Source: Geobacteraceae bacterium (lineage in GTDB: Bacteria > Desulfobacterota > Desulfuromonadia > Geobacterales > Pseudopelobacteraceae). Taken from it: a stretch of 64,000 nucleotides of DNA. The notes beneath the pieces are model-generated. The model did no database searches and had not been told where the DNA came from. It saw only the letters and a list, made by a program, of their open reading frames with translations. The stretch spans positions 620,001 to 684,000 of the forward strand of contig JAAXTM010000001.1 in assembly GCA_013336525.1 (NCBI GenBank), read 5' to 3'. A program made the translations under genes and the position numbers. Below, in pieces: positions 1-8,043 of the stretch. Each line of letters begins with the position of its first letter. The stretch's first letter is position 1.

Positions 1-1
1 G

Positions 2-205
2 ATCCACTTCGTAGGCGGCATTCGCGGCAACGATGAACTGGTCAAGTTAGTAGATTCCGGTGAATTCGCCGTGGCGTTCGCCCTCCATCCAACCTCCATA
101 CTCGAACTGATCGAACTGGCGGATCAGGACCAGATCATGCCGCCTAAATCAACCTGGTTCGAACCAAAGCTCCGCAGTGGCCTGTTTGTACATCTGCTGA
201 GTTAA
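2..205 (+). CDS. DUF1015 family protein, C-terminal fragment
   Basis: Only the last 67 codons are inside the window; the 5' end lies upstream of base 1. The visible tail contains MPPKSTWFEPKLRSGLFVHL, the MPPKST-x-F-x-PK-x-x-SGL pattern I associate with the C-terminus of DUF1015 proteins, a conserved bacterial family of unknown biochemical function. The reading frame is open from base 2 to the TAA at 203-205 and is followed at once by a strong terminator. It converges with thiC. Nothing more can be said about function from this fragment. Confidence 0.75.
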   Translation: MHFVGGIRGNDELVKLVDSGEFAVAFALHPTSILELIELADQDQIMPPKSTWFEPKLRSGLFVHLLS

Positions 206-228
206 TCTTCAGGCATACAAAAGATACT

Positions 229-270
229 AAAAGACCACCGGGGTTTCAGAAACCACGGTGGTCTTTTTTT
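229..270. terminator. Bidirectional intrinsic terminator
   Basis: The arms AAAAGACCACCG and CGGTGGTCTTTT form a GC-rich stem around a short loop, with an A-run before and a T-run after. It sits between two convergent genes (DUF1015 fragment and thiC), so it can end transcription from both sides. Confidence 0.85.
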
Positions 271-290
271 GCGAAGTAAAAAACAGCCCC

Positions 291-1577
291 TTATCTCTTC
301 ATAGCATCATCCATCAGCTTGTAGGCACAGAACTCGCCGCACATCGTACAGGCACCGTGGTCAGACACCGGCGAATTAGCCCGATATTCGCGAGCCTTGT
401 CAGGGTCCATCGCCAGGGCAAACTGACCTTCCCAGTCCAGCTTTTTACGGCATTTTGCCATGGCAATATCCTTAGCCATAGCCCCTTTGACACCCTTGGC
501 AATATCTGCAGCATGGGCTGCAATGCGTGTGGCAATGACGCCATCACGTACATCCTGCACATTGGGCAGACAGAGATGCTCGGAAGGGGTTACGTAGCAG
601 AGGAAGTCAGCTCCGGCGGCTGCCGCAATTGCACCACCGATGGCACAGGTAATATGGTCGTATCCAGGAGCGATATCGGTAACCAGCGGTCCGAGCACAT
701 AAAACGGGGCACCGTGGCAGAGTCTTTTTTGCAGCTGGATGTTGGTTTGAATCTGGTTTAAAGGCACATGACCAGGCCCCTCGATCATAACCTGCACACC
801 GGCTTCCTGAGCACGCTGGGTCAGCTCGCCGAGCAGGATCAGCTCGTGGATCTGAGCGCGGTCGGTAGCGTCCGCCAGGCAGCCGGGACGGAATCCGTCA
901 CCAAGCGAAAGGGTCATGTCGTATTCTTTGGTGATTTCCAGCAGCTTGTCGAAATGTTCAAAGAGTGGATTTTCCTTGTTGTTGTAGCTCATCCATTCGA
1001 TCGTGAAGGCCCCGCCGCGCGATACTACGTCCATGATGCGCCCTTCGTTCTTCATCCGTTCGACAGTACCGCGCGTTACACCACAGTGAACGGTGATAAA
1101 ATCGACCCCATCCTCTGCGTGTTTGATGATCCCGGCAAAAATATCGTCTACCGTCATGTCTACGATCGCTTTATTTTTATTGCGCACTGCATCAAGAGCT
1201 GCCTGATACAGCGGCACACTGCCGATGCAGGCATTTGTTTCGGCAATGATCGCTTTTCTTATTTCGTCCACCGGACCGCCGGTAGACAGGTCCATGATGG
1301 CATCGGCACCATATTTTACTGCAATACGCGCCTTTTCCAGTTCCTTTTGCATATCCGTATCATCAGAAGAAGAACCGATATTGGCGTTAACCTTGGTGCG
1401 CAGACCGGCTCCGACAGCCAGAGGGATGCCATTCAGATGCTTGATATTGTGGCAGATAACAATGTTACCGGCGGCAATGCCGTCACGGATGAATTCGGGG
1501 GGAAGGCCTTCTGCTGCAGCGGCAATCTGCATTTTTTCGGTGATGACGCCTCTGCGGGCGTATTCGAGCTGAGTCAT
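291..1577 (-). CDS. thiC: Phosphomethylpyrimidine synthase ThiC (short form)
   Basis: 428 residues. ThiC is a non-canonical radical SAM enzyme that rearranges aminoimidazole ribotide into HMP phosphate, the pyrimidine half of thiamine. The protein shows the family blocks [38 protein letters not shown] and a C-terminal cysteine cluster at C410, C413 and C417 for the Fe-S cluster. It is the short type without the long N-terminal extension of the E. coli enzyme. The start is supported by AAAGGAT upstream. It lies 39 bp after a thiE-thiD fusion under a TPP riboswitch, which favours true ThiC over the paralogue BzaF (anaerobic benzimidazole synthesis). The cysteine spacing is CX2CX3C rather than the textbook CX2CX4C (see findings). 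Confidence 0.9.
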   Translation of the reverse strand: MTQLEYARRGVITEKMQIAAAAEGLPPEFIRDGIAAGNIVICHNIKHLNGIPLAVGAGLRTKVNANIGSSSDDTDMQKELEKARIAVKYGADAIMDLSTGGPVDEIRKAIIAETNACIGSVPLYQAALDAVRNKNKAIVDMTVDDIFAGIIKHAEDGVDFITVHCGVTRGTVERMKNEGRIMDVVSRGGAFTIEWMSYNNKENPLFEHFDKLLEITKEYDMTLSLGDGFRPGCLADATDRAQIHELILLGELTQRAQEAGVQVMIEGPGHVPLNQIQTNIQLQKRLCHGAPFYVLGPLVTDIAPGYDHITCAIGGAIAAAAGADFLCYVTPSEHLCLPNVQDVRDGVIATRIAAHAADIAKGVKGAMAKDIAMAKCRKKLDWEGQFALAMDPDKAREYRANSPVSDHGACTMCGEFCAYKLMDDAMKR

Positions 1578-1616
1578 GTGCGTGATCCTTTATCCTTTTC
1601 GTAAAATTCGGAACAT

Positions 1617-3092
1617 TTATGGTGTTTGCAGCAGTTCGCGTGCCGCCATGAAGTGATTAACCGGGCTATGACCCTTCCCCAGACTCCGGGCAAGACGGAT
1701 AGCAGTACTGATGAACAATTTTGACCGTTCAACCGCTGTCAGCAAAGGCTCGCCCTGAGCAAGCAGAGCGGCAATAGCCGATGCGTAGCTGCAGCCGGTG
1801 CCGTGGGTGTTGCTGGTAAAAAACCTCTCAGAGCTGAAATGGTGGCACTTTTTACCATCAAAAAGAACATCGGTGGAGAAACGTCCGGACAGATGCCCCC
1901 CCTTTATAAGGACATTGGCCGCCCCCAACGCGTGCAGGTCACTAGCAGCCAGCTCCATCTCCGACTCGTTTTTTATTGATCTCCCTAGGAGACGCTCCGC
2001 CTCCGGAACATTAGGGGTCAGCAGATAGGCAAGAGGCAGCAGCTGGAGGCAAAAAACCTGTACTGCTTCACGTTCAAGCAGCGCTGCCCCACCCTTGGCG
2101 ACCATAACCGGATCTATCACCATCGGTATGAGAACCTTCCGCTCTCCGAGACGCTCTGCCAAAGCCGAAATGATTGCCGGAGTATGCAGCATTCCGGTTT
2201 TGATGACATCTATTGGAATATCTGACAGTACAGCATCAAGCTGATCACATATAAAGCTAGGCGGCAGCCCATGGATAGAAGAGACGCCGCGGGTGTTCTG
2301 CGCTGTCAGAGCGGTCAGGACCGTAGCGGCATAACTCCCAAGCAGGGTAACAGTCTTGATATCAGCCTGAATACCTGCCCCCCCTCCGGAATCGCTTCCG
2401 GCAATACTTAAAACAGCCCCGCGCGGAAAGGGACGGACACGATTAAACAGCAGTAAAAGTTCCGCAACTACAATGTCCGGTCGCGGACTCGAAAGCACCG
2501 ATGAAATTACTGCCAGAGCATCCGCACCTGCATCGATCACCCGACAGGCGTTTCCTGTAGTTATTCCGCCAATTGCCACGATCGGGATCTTTATGCTGGC
2601 ACGTATCGCCTCCAACCCTTCAACACCGGGGAGATGCGTAACAACCTTGCTTCCGGTCGGATATAATGCTCCAAAACCGATATAATCGGCGCCGTCCAGT
2701 TCCGCACGCAGAGCTTCTTCCAGATTATGGGTCGATTTACCGATAATTTTATCCGGCCCGAGCAGCGCCCGTGCGGCGGCAACATCGCCATCATCCTGAC
2801 CCAAATGTACGCCATCGGCATCCAGCTCTTTGGCAAGCTGAAGATCATCATTAACAATAAACGTTGTTCCAAAACGGGTACAGAGCTGCTTTAACTCGCC
2901 ACCCTCCGCTAATCGCTCACCATACTCCATACCCTTGGCACGGTACTGCAGTACCGATACTCCGCCGCTGAGCGCCCGACTGACTCTGTCTATCAGATCA
3001 ACGCCCTGATCCGTGATCAGATAGACGCCCGTAATATCAGGGAGATGTGCGGCCTTATTTACGACAAGGCGTAATGGTCTGGCGTTACTCAC
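1617..3092 (-). CDS. thiED: Bifunctional thiamine phosphate synthase / HMP(-P) kinase (ThiE-ThiD fusion)
   Basis: 491 residues with two domains. Residues about 15-215 are ThiE, which joins HMP-PP and thiazole phosphate to thiamine phosphate; visible motifs are LQYRAK, FIVNDD, GVHLGQDD, GFGALYPTGSK and AIGGI. Residues about 226-491 are ThiD, the HMP/HMP-P kinase of the ribokinase superfamily, with SIAGSDSGGGAGIQADIK at its start and the anion-hole motif THGTGCSYASAIAA near its end. Fusing them links the kinase product directly to the condensing enzyme. The gene is the first in a two-gene operon with thiC and is preceded by a TPP riboswitch and terminator. The ThiE domain reads IGKSTH where IGVSTH is usual, a minor change. 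Confidence 0.92.
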   Translation of the reverse strand: MSNARPLRLVVNKAAHLPDITGVYLITDQGVDLIDRVSRALSGGVSVLQYRAKGMEYGERLAEGGELKQLCTRFGTTFIVNDDLQLAKELDADGVHLGQDDGDVAAARALLGPDKIIGKSTHNLEEALRAELDGADYIGFGALYPTGSKVVTHLPGVEGLEAIRASIKIPIVAIGGITTGNACRVIDAGADALAVISSVLSSPRPDIVVAELLLLFNRVRPFPRGAVLSIAGSDSGGGAGIQADIKTVTLLGSYAATVLTALTAQNTRGVSSIHGLPPSFICDQLDAVLSDIPIDVIKTGMLHTPAIISALAERLGERKVLIPMVIDPVMVAKGGAALLEREAVQVFCLQLLPLAYLLTPNVPEAERLLGRSIKNESEMELAASDLHALGAANVLIKGGHLSGRFSTDVLFDGKKCHHFSSERFFTSNTHGTGCSYASAIAALLAQGEPLLTAVERSKLFISTAIRLARSLGKGHSPVNHFMAARELLQTP

Positions 3093-3167
3093 TCAGGAAA
3101 TCCTAGCCCCGATAAACGGGAGAAGTGAATTACAGAAGCCTTTTTAGAAAAGCCCCTAAGTGTAAAA

Positions 3168-3200
3168 CAAAAAACCGCACTGACGTACAACATCAGGCGG
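3168..3200 (-). terminator. Terminator of the TPP riboswitch expression platform
   Basis: Read on the minus strand, CCGCCTGA pairs with TCAGTGCGG around a 9-nt loop and is followed by TTTTTTG. It lies between the TPP aptamer and the thiE-thiD start, where ligand-bound aptamer would be expected to allow it to form and stop transcription. Mechanism is inferred from position. Confidence 0.8.
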
Positions 3201-3221
3201 CTGGATAGAGTTAAAATCCCG

Positions 3222-3342
3222 CAAGCCGCTTTCCTACGCCGGAATTACCCGGTTCAGGTGCAAAGGGTTCCCGCTTTCAGAACGTGTTACGGTTCTGCAT
3301 GAGCGGATCTCAGTTCAAATGAACTCCCCCAGGGCCTTGTTG
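3222..3342 (-). promoter_or_regulatory. TPP (THI box) riboswitch
   Basis: On the minus strand the leader contains CTGAGAT, the conserved pyrimidine-sensor CUGAGA element (about 3306-3313), and later ACCTGAACCGGGTAATTCC followed by GGCGTAGGAAA (about 3229-3259), the conserved pyrophosphate-sensor half of the THI box. The P3 stem GTTC/GAAC and the variable arm AGAAC/GTTCT are also present. It precedes the thiED-thiC operon and is followed by an intrinsic terminator, so thiamine pyrophosphate probably represses by transcription termination. Confidence 0.93.
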
Positions 3343-3349
3343 GGTTGGT

Positions 3350-3378
3350 ACAGTACTGCAATGAAGCTATAATGTCAA
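3350..3378 (-). promoter_or_regulatory. Sigma-70-type promoter of the thi operon
   Basis: On the minus strand a perfect -35 TTGACA (3373-3378) is followed after 17 nt by TACTGT (3350-3355). The predicted transcript would start near 3343, just at the 5' edge of the TPP aptamer, which fits a riboswitch leader. Confidence 0.65.
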
Positions 3379-3421
3379 ATGGTACAAGCAAGTTTTCAGT
3401 TTATCAGGTTTAAACCAATAA

Positions 3422-3588
3422 AAAGCAGTTATCCGCAGATTAACGCAGCCAGAAGTAGGCGCTTCTAAGCGATATACGCAGATAAATTAAAGGCTTAAAA
3501 CAGATGCTGGTTCAACCAAAAAAGAGATCATGTTTTTAAAATAACTATTGGTTTTATCTGCGTTAATCTGCGGTATCTGCGGACCAAC
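3422..3588 (+). repeat. Dispersed palindromic repeat, copy A (interrupted)
   Basis: The ends GCAGTTATCCGCAGAT and ATCTGCGGACCAAC are imperfect inverted repeats rich in the CGCAGAT word. The same element occurs inverted at 6924-7058. The interiors also match (AAAGGCTT, GGTT-AACCAAAAA, CTATTGGTTTTATCTGCG). Copy A carries about 30 extra bases near its left end, containing the small hairpin AGAAG-TAGGCG-CTTCT. No coding capacity is seen. Apart from the riboswitch region, this element accounts for most of the gap between thiED and the kinase gene. Confidence 0.8.
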
Positions 3589-3606
3589 TGCCGTTTATAG
3601 GTTAAA

Positions 3607-4956
3607 TCATGTACAAGGCAGCATGACACGAAAAGAAGTACCCGATCCGACCGAACTCCGTACCGAAATAGAGCCGCTATGGGTTGCAACCAACTCCTGC
3701 ACAATGGTCAATCCCAACCCTAAACCGCCATTCTTCCCTTTGTAAAAACGCTCAAAAATAAACGGCAGGTCCTCTTCCGGAATTCCGCAGCCATTGTCGG
3801 TTATCTCTATACAGACACAATCACCCTCTAAAAAGGCACTGATCGTTATCCGGCCACCCGAAACAATCGCCTTGATACTGTTGCTGATCAGGTTGATGAT
3901 AATCTGGCTGAGGCGATCAGGATCGGCATTGATAATTAGCTTTTCGGGACAGTCAAGCAAAAGGACGGCATTTTTATCAGCAACAATCCGTTCAAAGCGG
4001 CTTGAAATGGTGGAGAGATACGGCTTGAGTTCAAAACTTTCCTTATGCAGGTTCAGTGTACTTGACTCAGCCCGTGACAGTTCGTCCACGCCATCCAGAA
4101 TAGCGGTCAGGCGCCGCGCTTCATCATGGAGTGACTGGAGCGCACTCCGATCAGTCGGCAGAACACCATCCAGCATCCCTTCAAGCTCCCCGGAGATAAT
4201 TGCCAATGGGGTGCGCAGTTCATGAGCTGCATTGGAGAGAAGGGTACGACGCAATTTCTCCTGTGCTTCCAAGCCGTGGGCCATACTGTTGAAGCTCTGT
4301 GACAAGCGGCCGATTTCGTCATTTCCCGAGTTTTTAACGCGCCGGGACAGATCACCACCCGCAATGTCACCGGAAGCATCTACCAGTTCAAGAATAGGGC
4401 GGGTCATTCTTCGGGAAGCTATAATGCCGGCGAGAATCGATATTAATCCCAAAATAGTGACCGAAACCAGCAAAACCCGATTTGAGGATCGTACGAAATA
4501 ATCCTCCTTAACCCGATCCAGCAACTGTGCTTCAAGGTGTCCGATCTCTTCACCACGCAGATAAAGTGGGTACGGAACCGGATCGGTTTTTGCTGCGCGG
4601 GGGTCATATCCGGTTACCTCCAGCACCCTTCTGCGCATCAGTGGCGTCAAAGCCGAAACGGCCTGTTCGGAATCTATCACCGCCTGACCGGATGAATCGA
4701 ACAGGTGAACCTCAACTCCCAACTGGAGCGCCCAGGCAAGATCCGTAGTCAGGCGGCTCTGTTGCCACCCGCCATTCTGTTCATAACCCCCTTCAAGGAG
4801 AGCAACGACACGCTGGATCCGATCCTGGGATTCTCCGTCCAGGTACCTGGCAAAATCACGCATGATAAGCCCACGCAGTACGAAAGCAGATGAAAGGGCA
4901 ATGGCAGAAATCAGCACAAACAGCAGTAGGAATTTACAGCGCAAATTACAGCGCAT
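3607..4956 (-). CDS. Two-component sensor histidine kinase (BaeS-like)
   Basis: 449 residues from the ATG at 4956, which follows GGAGAACGAG and overlaps the response regulator by 11 bp; an upstream in-frame start would lie well inside that gene. Order: TM1 near residues 8-31, a periplasmic sensor of about 120 residues, TM2, HAMP, the phospho-acceptor box NAAHELRTPLAII, N-box LISNSIKA, DNGCGIPEEDLPFIFERFY, and G-box GGLGLGLTIVQELV. It should autophosphorylate and pass phosphate to the adjacent regulator. The layout and H-box are close to BaeS/CpxA-type envelope-stress kinases, and the neighbouring exported ZraP-like protein supports envelope or metal stress as the signal. The ligand is unknown. 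Confidence 0.9.
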   Translation of the reverse strand: MRCNLRCKFLLLFVLISAIALSSAFVLRGLIMRDFARYLDGESQDRIQRVVALLEGGYEQNGGWQQSRLTTDLAWALQLGVEVHLFDSSGQAVIDSEQAVSALTPLMRRRVLEVTGYDPRAAKTDPVPYPLYLRGEEIGHLEAQLLDRVKEDYFVRSSNRVLLVSVTILGLISILAGIIASRRMTRPILELVDASGDIAGGDLSRRVKNSGNDEIGRLSQSFNSMAHGLEAQEKLRRTLLSNAAHELRTPLAIISGELEGMLDGVLPTDRSALQSLHDEARRLTAILDGVDELSRAESSTLNLHKESFELKPYLSTISSRFERIVADKNAVLLLDCPEKLIINADPDRLSQIIINLISNSIKAIVSGGRITISAFLEGDCVCIEITDNGCGIPEEDLPFIFERFYKGKNGGLGLGLTIVQELVATHSGSISVRSSVGSGTSFRVMLPCT

Positions 4957-5650
4957 CTCGTTCTCCGGCAAACAGATACCCGACGCCATACACAGTTTTG
5001 AGGTATTCCGGTACGCGGGGATCTTTTTCAATTTTGTGCCGGAGATTCTTGATGTGAGCGTCTATACTGCGATCATACCCTTCGAATTGGTATCCGAGCG
5101 CACGTGAAACCAGCTCGTCGCGGGTAAACGTTCGGCCGGGTGATGAGGCCAGAATCAGGAGGAGTTTAAACTCGGTGGGGGTAACGGAAACGGGGTAGCC
5201 ATTCAGGCTGATTTGATGGCGGAGGCTGTTAAGAACAAGCGTACCGTCATTGAAAGACACAATGCTATCCGGTGATGCAGAACTGTGTTCATAGCGTTTC
5301 AGCACAGCTTTCAGACGACAGACCAGTTCACGGGGACTGGCCGGTTTAACCATGTAGTCATCAGCCCCGAGGGCAAAACCGGCAATTCGCTCCTCCTCGG
5401 ACGACTTTGCCGTCAGCATAATGACAGGAAAATCACCCAATTCCTTAAAACTCTGACACAACTCTTCACCGCTTCCATCAGGCAATCCGAGATCAAGTAT
5501 GGCTGCCAGTGGAAGTTCTGACTCGGCCTTTTGAAGGGCTTCACTAACTGTTGACGCATGAACCGTCCTGAAATCAGCCCCTTCAAGGTATGCTTTCACA
5601 ATCCGGGCAAGCTTTGTGTCATCTTCAACAATCAGAACGGGTGGAAGCAC
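4946..5650 (-). CDS. OmpR-family response regulator
   Basis: 234 residues. The receiver domain has acidic pair D10/D11, phosphorylation site D53 in LDLGLPDGSG, T80 and K102. The C-terminal winged helix (about 125-230) carries VTPTEFKLLLILASSPGRTF and ends in RHKIEKD...TVYGVGYLF, typical of OmpR/PhoB regulators. It is the partner of the overlapping kinase gene. Likely targets include the two small exported proteins just upstream in the same orientation, but no operator could be defined. Confidence 0.92.
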   Translation of the reverse strand: MLPPVLIVEDDTKLARIVKAYLEGADFRTVHASTVSEALQKAESELPLAAILDLGLPDGSGEELCQSFKELGDFPVIMLTAKSSEEERIAGFALGADDYMVKPASPRELVCRLKAVLKRYEHSSASPDSIVSFNDGTLVLNSLRHQISLNGYPVSVTPTEFKLLLILASSPGRTFTRDELVSRALGYQFEGYDRSIDAHIKNLRHKIEKDPRVPEYLKTVYGVGYLFAGERDAL

Positions 5651-5665
5651 ATGGACCTCGTTTTT

Positions 5666-5721
5666 AGTAAGTTAGAATTATTTCTTGCGCTTTTTGGCAA
5701 GAAATAATTTCGTTAACTTAC
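5666..5721. repeat. Long palindrome upstream of the response regulator
   Basis: GTAAGTTA and ATTATTTCTTGC on the left pair with GCAAGAAATAAT and TTAACTTAC on the right, giving a 20-bp near-perfect stem with an 8-nt centre. There is no long T-run, so it is more like a repeat element or regulatory cruciform than a standard terminator. Its outer parts resemble sequence at 51222-51268 (see findings). Confidence 0.7.
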
Positions 5722-5745
5722 TTATCCAGTTTATCTGGGCTGGAA

Positions 5746-6159
5746 TCAATACATTGAGCGTATGCGACCGGAACGCTTGTCGATCATAACCCGGTCAACA
5801 ACCTTGCCGTCTTTATTAATTATTTCGGCCCTAAAACCCCATCTTCTCTCTGTGATCTCCGAAACAGTGTACCCCTGTCCGGCGAAATAATTCAGGAGAA
5901 GTGTGCGCGCTTCCGCCTCGTTGGCCACCGGTTTACGGGCGCCGTACCAATCGCCTCGACGCTTGCCGCATTGGCCGCGGATTTCAGGCTTGCAAGTGAC
6001 TCCATCACTATTACACCAATCCGGAGGAGCATCACAATCCCTTTTCATGGCATGTCTGCGCGGTTTTGTTTCAACCACATCGTTCTCAGCCTGAGCAGCG
6101 ACAACAGACTGTGCGGCAAGTAACAATGCGCTTAGCAGTAACAAGATGTAATATTTCAT
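5746..6159 (-). CDS. Small exported PepSY-like protein
   Basis: 137 residues from the ATG at 6159, chosen because it follows TTGGAG and begins directly with a signal peptide (MKYYILLLLSALLLAAQ...VVAAQA); a longer in-frame start adds 18 non-signal residues. After a short basic linker there are four cysteines within about 30 residues (DC, WC, TC, QC), suggesting disulfides or metal binding in the periplasm. The C-terminal part (NEAEARTLLLNYFAGQGYTV...VMIDKRSGRIRSMY) has the look of a PepSY-type fold. It lies between the ZraP-like gene and the two-component genes, so it is probably part of that stress response. Function is not known. Confidence 0.75.
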   Translation of the reverse strand: MKYYILLLLSALLLAAQSVVAAQAENDVVETKPRRHAMKRDCDAPPDWCNSDGVTCKPEIRGQCGKRRGDWYGARKPVANEAEARTLLLNYFAGQGYTVSEITERRWGFRAEIINKDGKVVDRVMIDKRSGRIRSMY

Positions 6160-6222
6160 ACTCAGCACTCCAAAAAAACTGGTGGTTGGGTCTGATATGC
6201 TCCCAACCACCATAAAAACTTA

Positions 6223-6651
6223 TTACTGAGCGCATGGACCGTTGTTACAACCGCCCATTCCTTTACCACAACCGCCCATACCTTTTTTACCAGCTTTGCC
6301 CATTCTCTGGCCGCATTCACCATCTCTCATACCGACAGGCAGGCCACTCTGGCTGCGGACATCCTGAATCTTTGTTTGAATGGCCTTGATGTCTGCCTGC
6401 AGTGCAGCGATCTTTCCACTGTCCGGTGTTCCTTTCAGATTTTCGCGCTGCATTTCAAAACGCTTGGTCATCATTTCCTGACGCAGATCAATGGTATCCG
6501 CCTGAAATTTTCGGAACTGATCTGAAGACGCGCCACCCTGCGCACAGTTGCCGCAACCTCCACCCATACCATTTCTGTAACCGGCGTTAGCAACGCTGAA
6601 CATGGATACCGCCAGACTTAAAGCAATTACTACTACGGACATTTTTTTCAT
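6223..6651 (-). CDS. Spy/ZraP-like periplasmic protein, Cys- and Met-rich
   Basis: 142 residues with a clear signal peptide (MKKMSVVVIALSLAVSMFSVANA) and RBS GGAGGAAG. The middle is a helical region (QFRKFQADTIDLRQEMMTKRF, then KIAALQADIKAIQTKIQDVR) like the helical hairpin of Spy/ZraP/CpxP proteins. Both ends are Gly/Cys/Met-rich: GCGNC after the signal and GKGMGGCNNGPCAQ at the C-terminus, six cysteines in all. ZraP-family proteins bind zinc and act as periplasmic chaperones, often controlled by a neighbouring two-component system, which fits the local context. Metal specificity is inferred only. Confidence 0.8.
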   Translation of the reverse strand: MKKMSVVVIALSLAVSMFSVANAGYRNGMGGGCGNCAQGGASSDQFRKFQADTIDLRQEMMTKRFEMQRENLKGTPDSGKIAALQADIKAIQTKIQDVRSQSGLPVGMRDGECGQRMGKAGKKGMGGCGKGMGGCNNGPCAQ

Positions 6652-6678
6652 TTCTACTTCCTCCCTTTATAAACTGGT

Positions 6679-6806
6679 TATTCCATTTTTAAATCAAGAG
6701 TGATATCAAGGCGGCGAGGACTGAGGCGACGGAGACATACAGACAGTATGTTGAGGAGCCGAAGACGAGCCAACGAAGATAGCGCCTTGATTTAGAAATG
6801 GAATTA
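6679..6806. repeat. Inverted-repeat element, about 128 bp
   Basis: The left end TTCCATTTTTAAATCAAG is mirrored at the right end by CTTGATTTAGAAATGGAA. The interior is GA-rich with a central hairpin ACATAC-AGACA-GTATGT. It looks like a MITE or REP-type dispersed element. It lies 5' of the ZraP-like gene, so it probably overlaps or pushes back that gene's promoter. No ORF of its own. Confidence 0.7.
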
Positions 6807-6923
6807 ACTGATGATTTGACACTATACGAATAATAAGAATATTGTGTGAAGTAATTGTGATCAATTGTGAAGATAATTTTATAGGTACGCAGCAAACTAT
6901 GGAACAATTATCCCACAAACTGC

Positions 6924-7058
6924 TGTTGGTCCGCAGATACCGCAGATTAACGCAGATAAAACCAATAGATATTTAAAAAAACATACTCTCCTTTTTGGTT
7001 AAACCCAGTATTTATTTCAAGCCTTTAATAAATCTGCGTATATCTGCGGATAACTGCT
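6924..7058 (-). repeat. Dispersed palindromic repeat, copy B
   Basis: Reverse-complement copy of the element at 3422-3588: GTTGGTCCGCAGAT at one end, ATCTGCGGATAACTGC at the other, with the same interior words (ACCAATAGAT, TTTTTGGTTAAACC, AAGCC). It lacks the 30-bp extra segment of copy A. With the element at 6679-6806 it fills the 450-bp gap between the ZraP-like gene and the AEC transporter. Confidence 0.8.
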
Positions 7059-7104
7059 TTTTTAAAGGTTATATCAACAACCTAACATAAAACAGGACGG
7101 CATT

Positions 7105-8025
7105 ATGATGATCATCACCAATGCGTTATTTCCCGTACTGGCCCTTATTTTCGTCGGTTTTCTCATCCAGCGCACAAATTTCCTGCCACCCACATTCTGG
7201 CCATCAGCGGAAAAGCTGACCTACTTCCTGCTCATGCCGGCCACGCTGATACACAGTCTGGCGGGTAAGCAGATCGGCGCCCTGCCATGGCTGAAGATCC
7301 TTCTGACTGTGGAGGGAGCGGTACTGGCAAGCGCACTTCTGGTAACTCTCTGGTGGTTCGCCAACCGCAGCATGGGGGGCGCAGCATTCACCTCGCTTTT
7401 TCAGGGAGGAGTGCGTTTCAACACTTTTGTTGTACTGGCGCTCGCGGAAAACCTGTTCGGCAAGGATGGCCTGTTCCTGGCCGCCATGGGAGCCGGCTTT
7501 ATGATCATTCTGATCAACGTGCTCTGCGTATCGGCTTTCTCGCTGGCGGTAAACGACGGCAAAAAGGTCGACTTCAAGAGACTGGTGATTGATCTGCTCC
7601 GCAACCCGCTCATTATCGGTTGCGTCATCGGGGTTGGATTAAATGCTTCGGGACTGAAACTGCCGCTGGCAATTGACGGCATACTGTCACTGGGTGGAAA
7701 GGCTGCCTTTCCGGTGGGCCTGATGGCCGTTGGTGCGGCATATCGGGCCGAAAACCTGATGCTGCACTGGCATCCGCTGCTGGTGACCAGCACCGTGCAG
7801 TTCCTCTGTAAACCTCTTATTGCATGGGGGCTGGCGACATATCTTGGGCTGTCAGGGATTGCATTGAGCGTTGTCGTGCTGCTGTTCAGCGTACCAACCG
7901 CCCCGTCAGCCTACATCCTGTCCAGACAGATGGGGGGCGATCATGACAGCATGGCCGCGATCATCACCGTTCAGACAGGACTGTCATTTATCACCCTGCC
8001 ACTCACGGTCTGGCTGTTGAGCTGA
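7105..8025 (+). CDS. AEC-family transporter (auxin efflux carrier / malonate permease type)
   Basis: 306 residues, about ten hydrophobic segments beginning with NALFPVLALIFVGFLIQR. The two halves each show the AEC pattern of five helices, including the broken-helix region RFNTFVVLALAENLFG and the late FSVPTAPSAYILSRQMGGD motif that is typical of the family. AEC proteins are secondary carriers of organic anions (malonate, malate, auxin); the substrate cannot be told here. Start supported by AGGACGG upstream. It converges with the cytochrome cluster and has no obvious functional partner. Confidence 0.87.
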   Translation: MMIITNALFPVLALIFVGFLIQRTNFLPPTFWPSAEKLTYFLLMPATLIHSLAGKQIGALPWLKILLTVEGAVLASALLVTLWWFANRSMGGAAFTSLFQGGVRFNTFVVLALAENLFGKDGLFLAAMGAGFMIILINVLCVSAFSLAVNDGKKVDFKRLVIDLLRNPLIIGCVIGVGLNASGLKLPLAIDGILSLGGKAAFPVGLMAVGAAYRAENLMLHWHPLLVTSTVQFLCKPLIAWGLATYLGLSGIALSVVVLLFSVPTAPSAYILSRQMGGDHDSMAAIITVQTGLSFITLPLTVWLLS

Positions 8026-8043
8026 GGATTAATATTCAGTGAT

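Noticed and set aside
768-1604. Long plus-strand reading frame opposite thiC
   Set aside because: It lies wholly antisense to thiC, has no domain pattern and no RBS; thiC motifs are unambiguous on the other strand.
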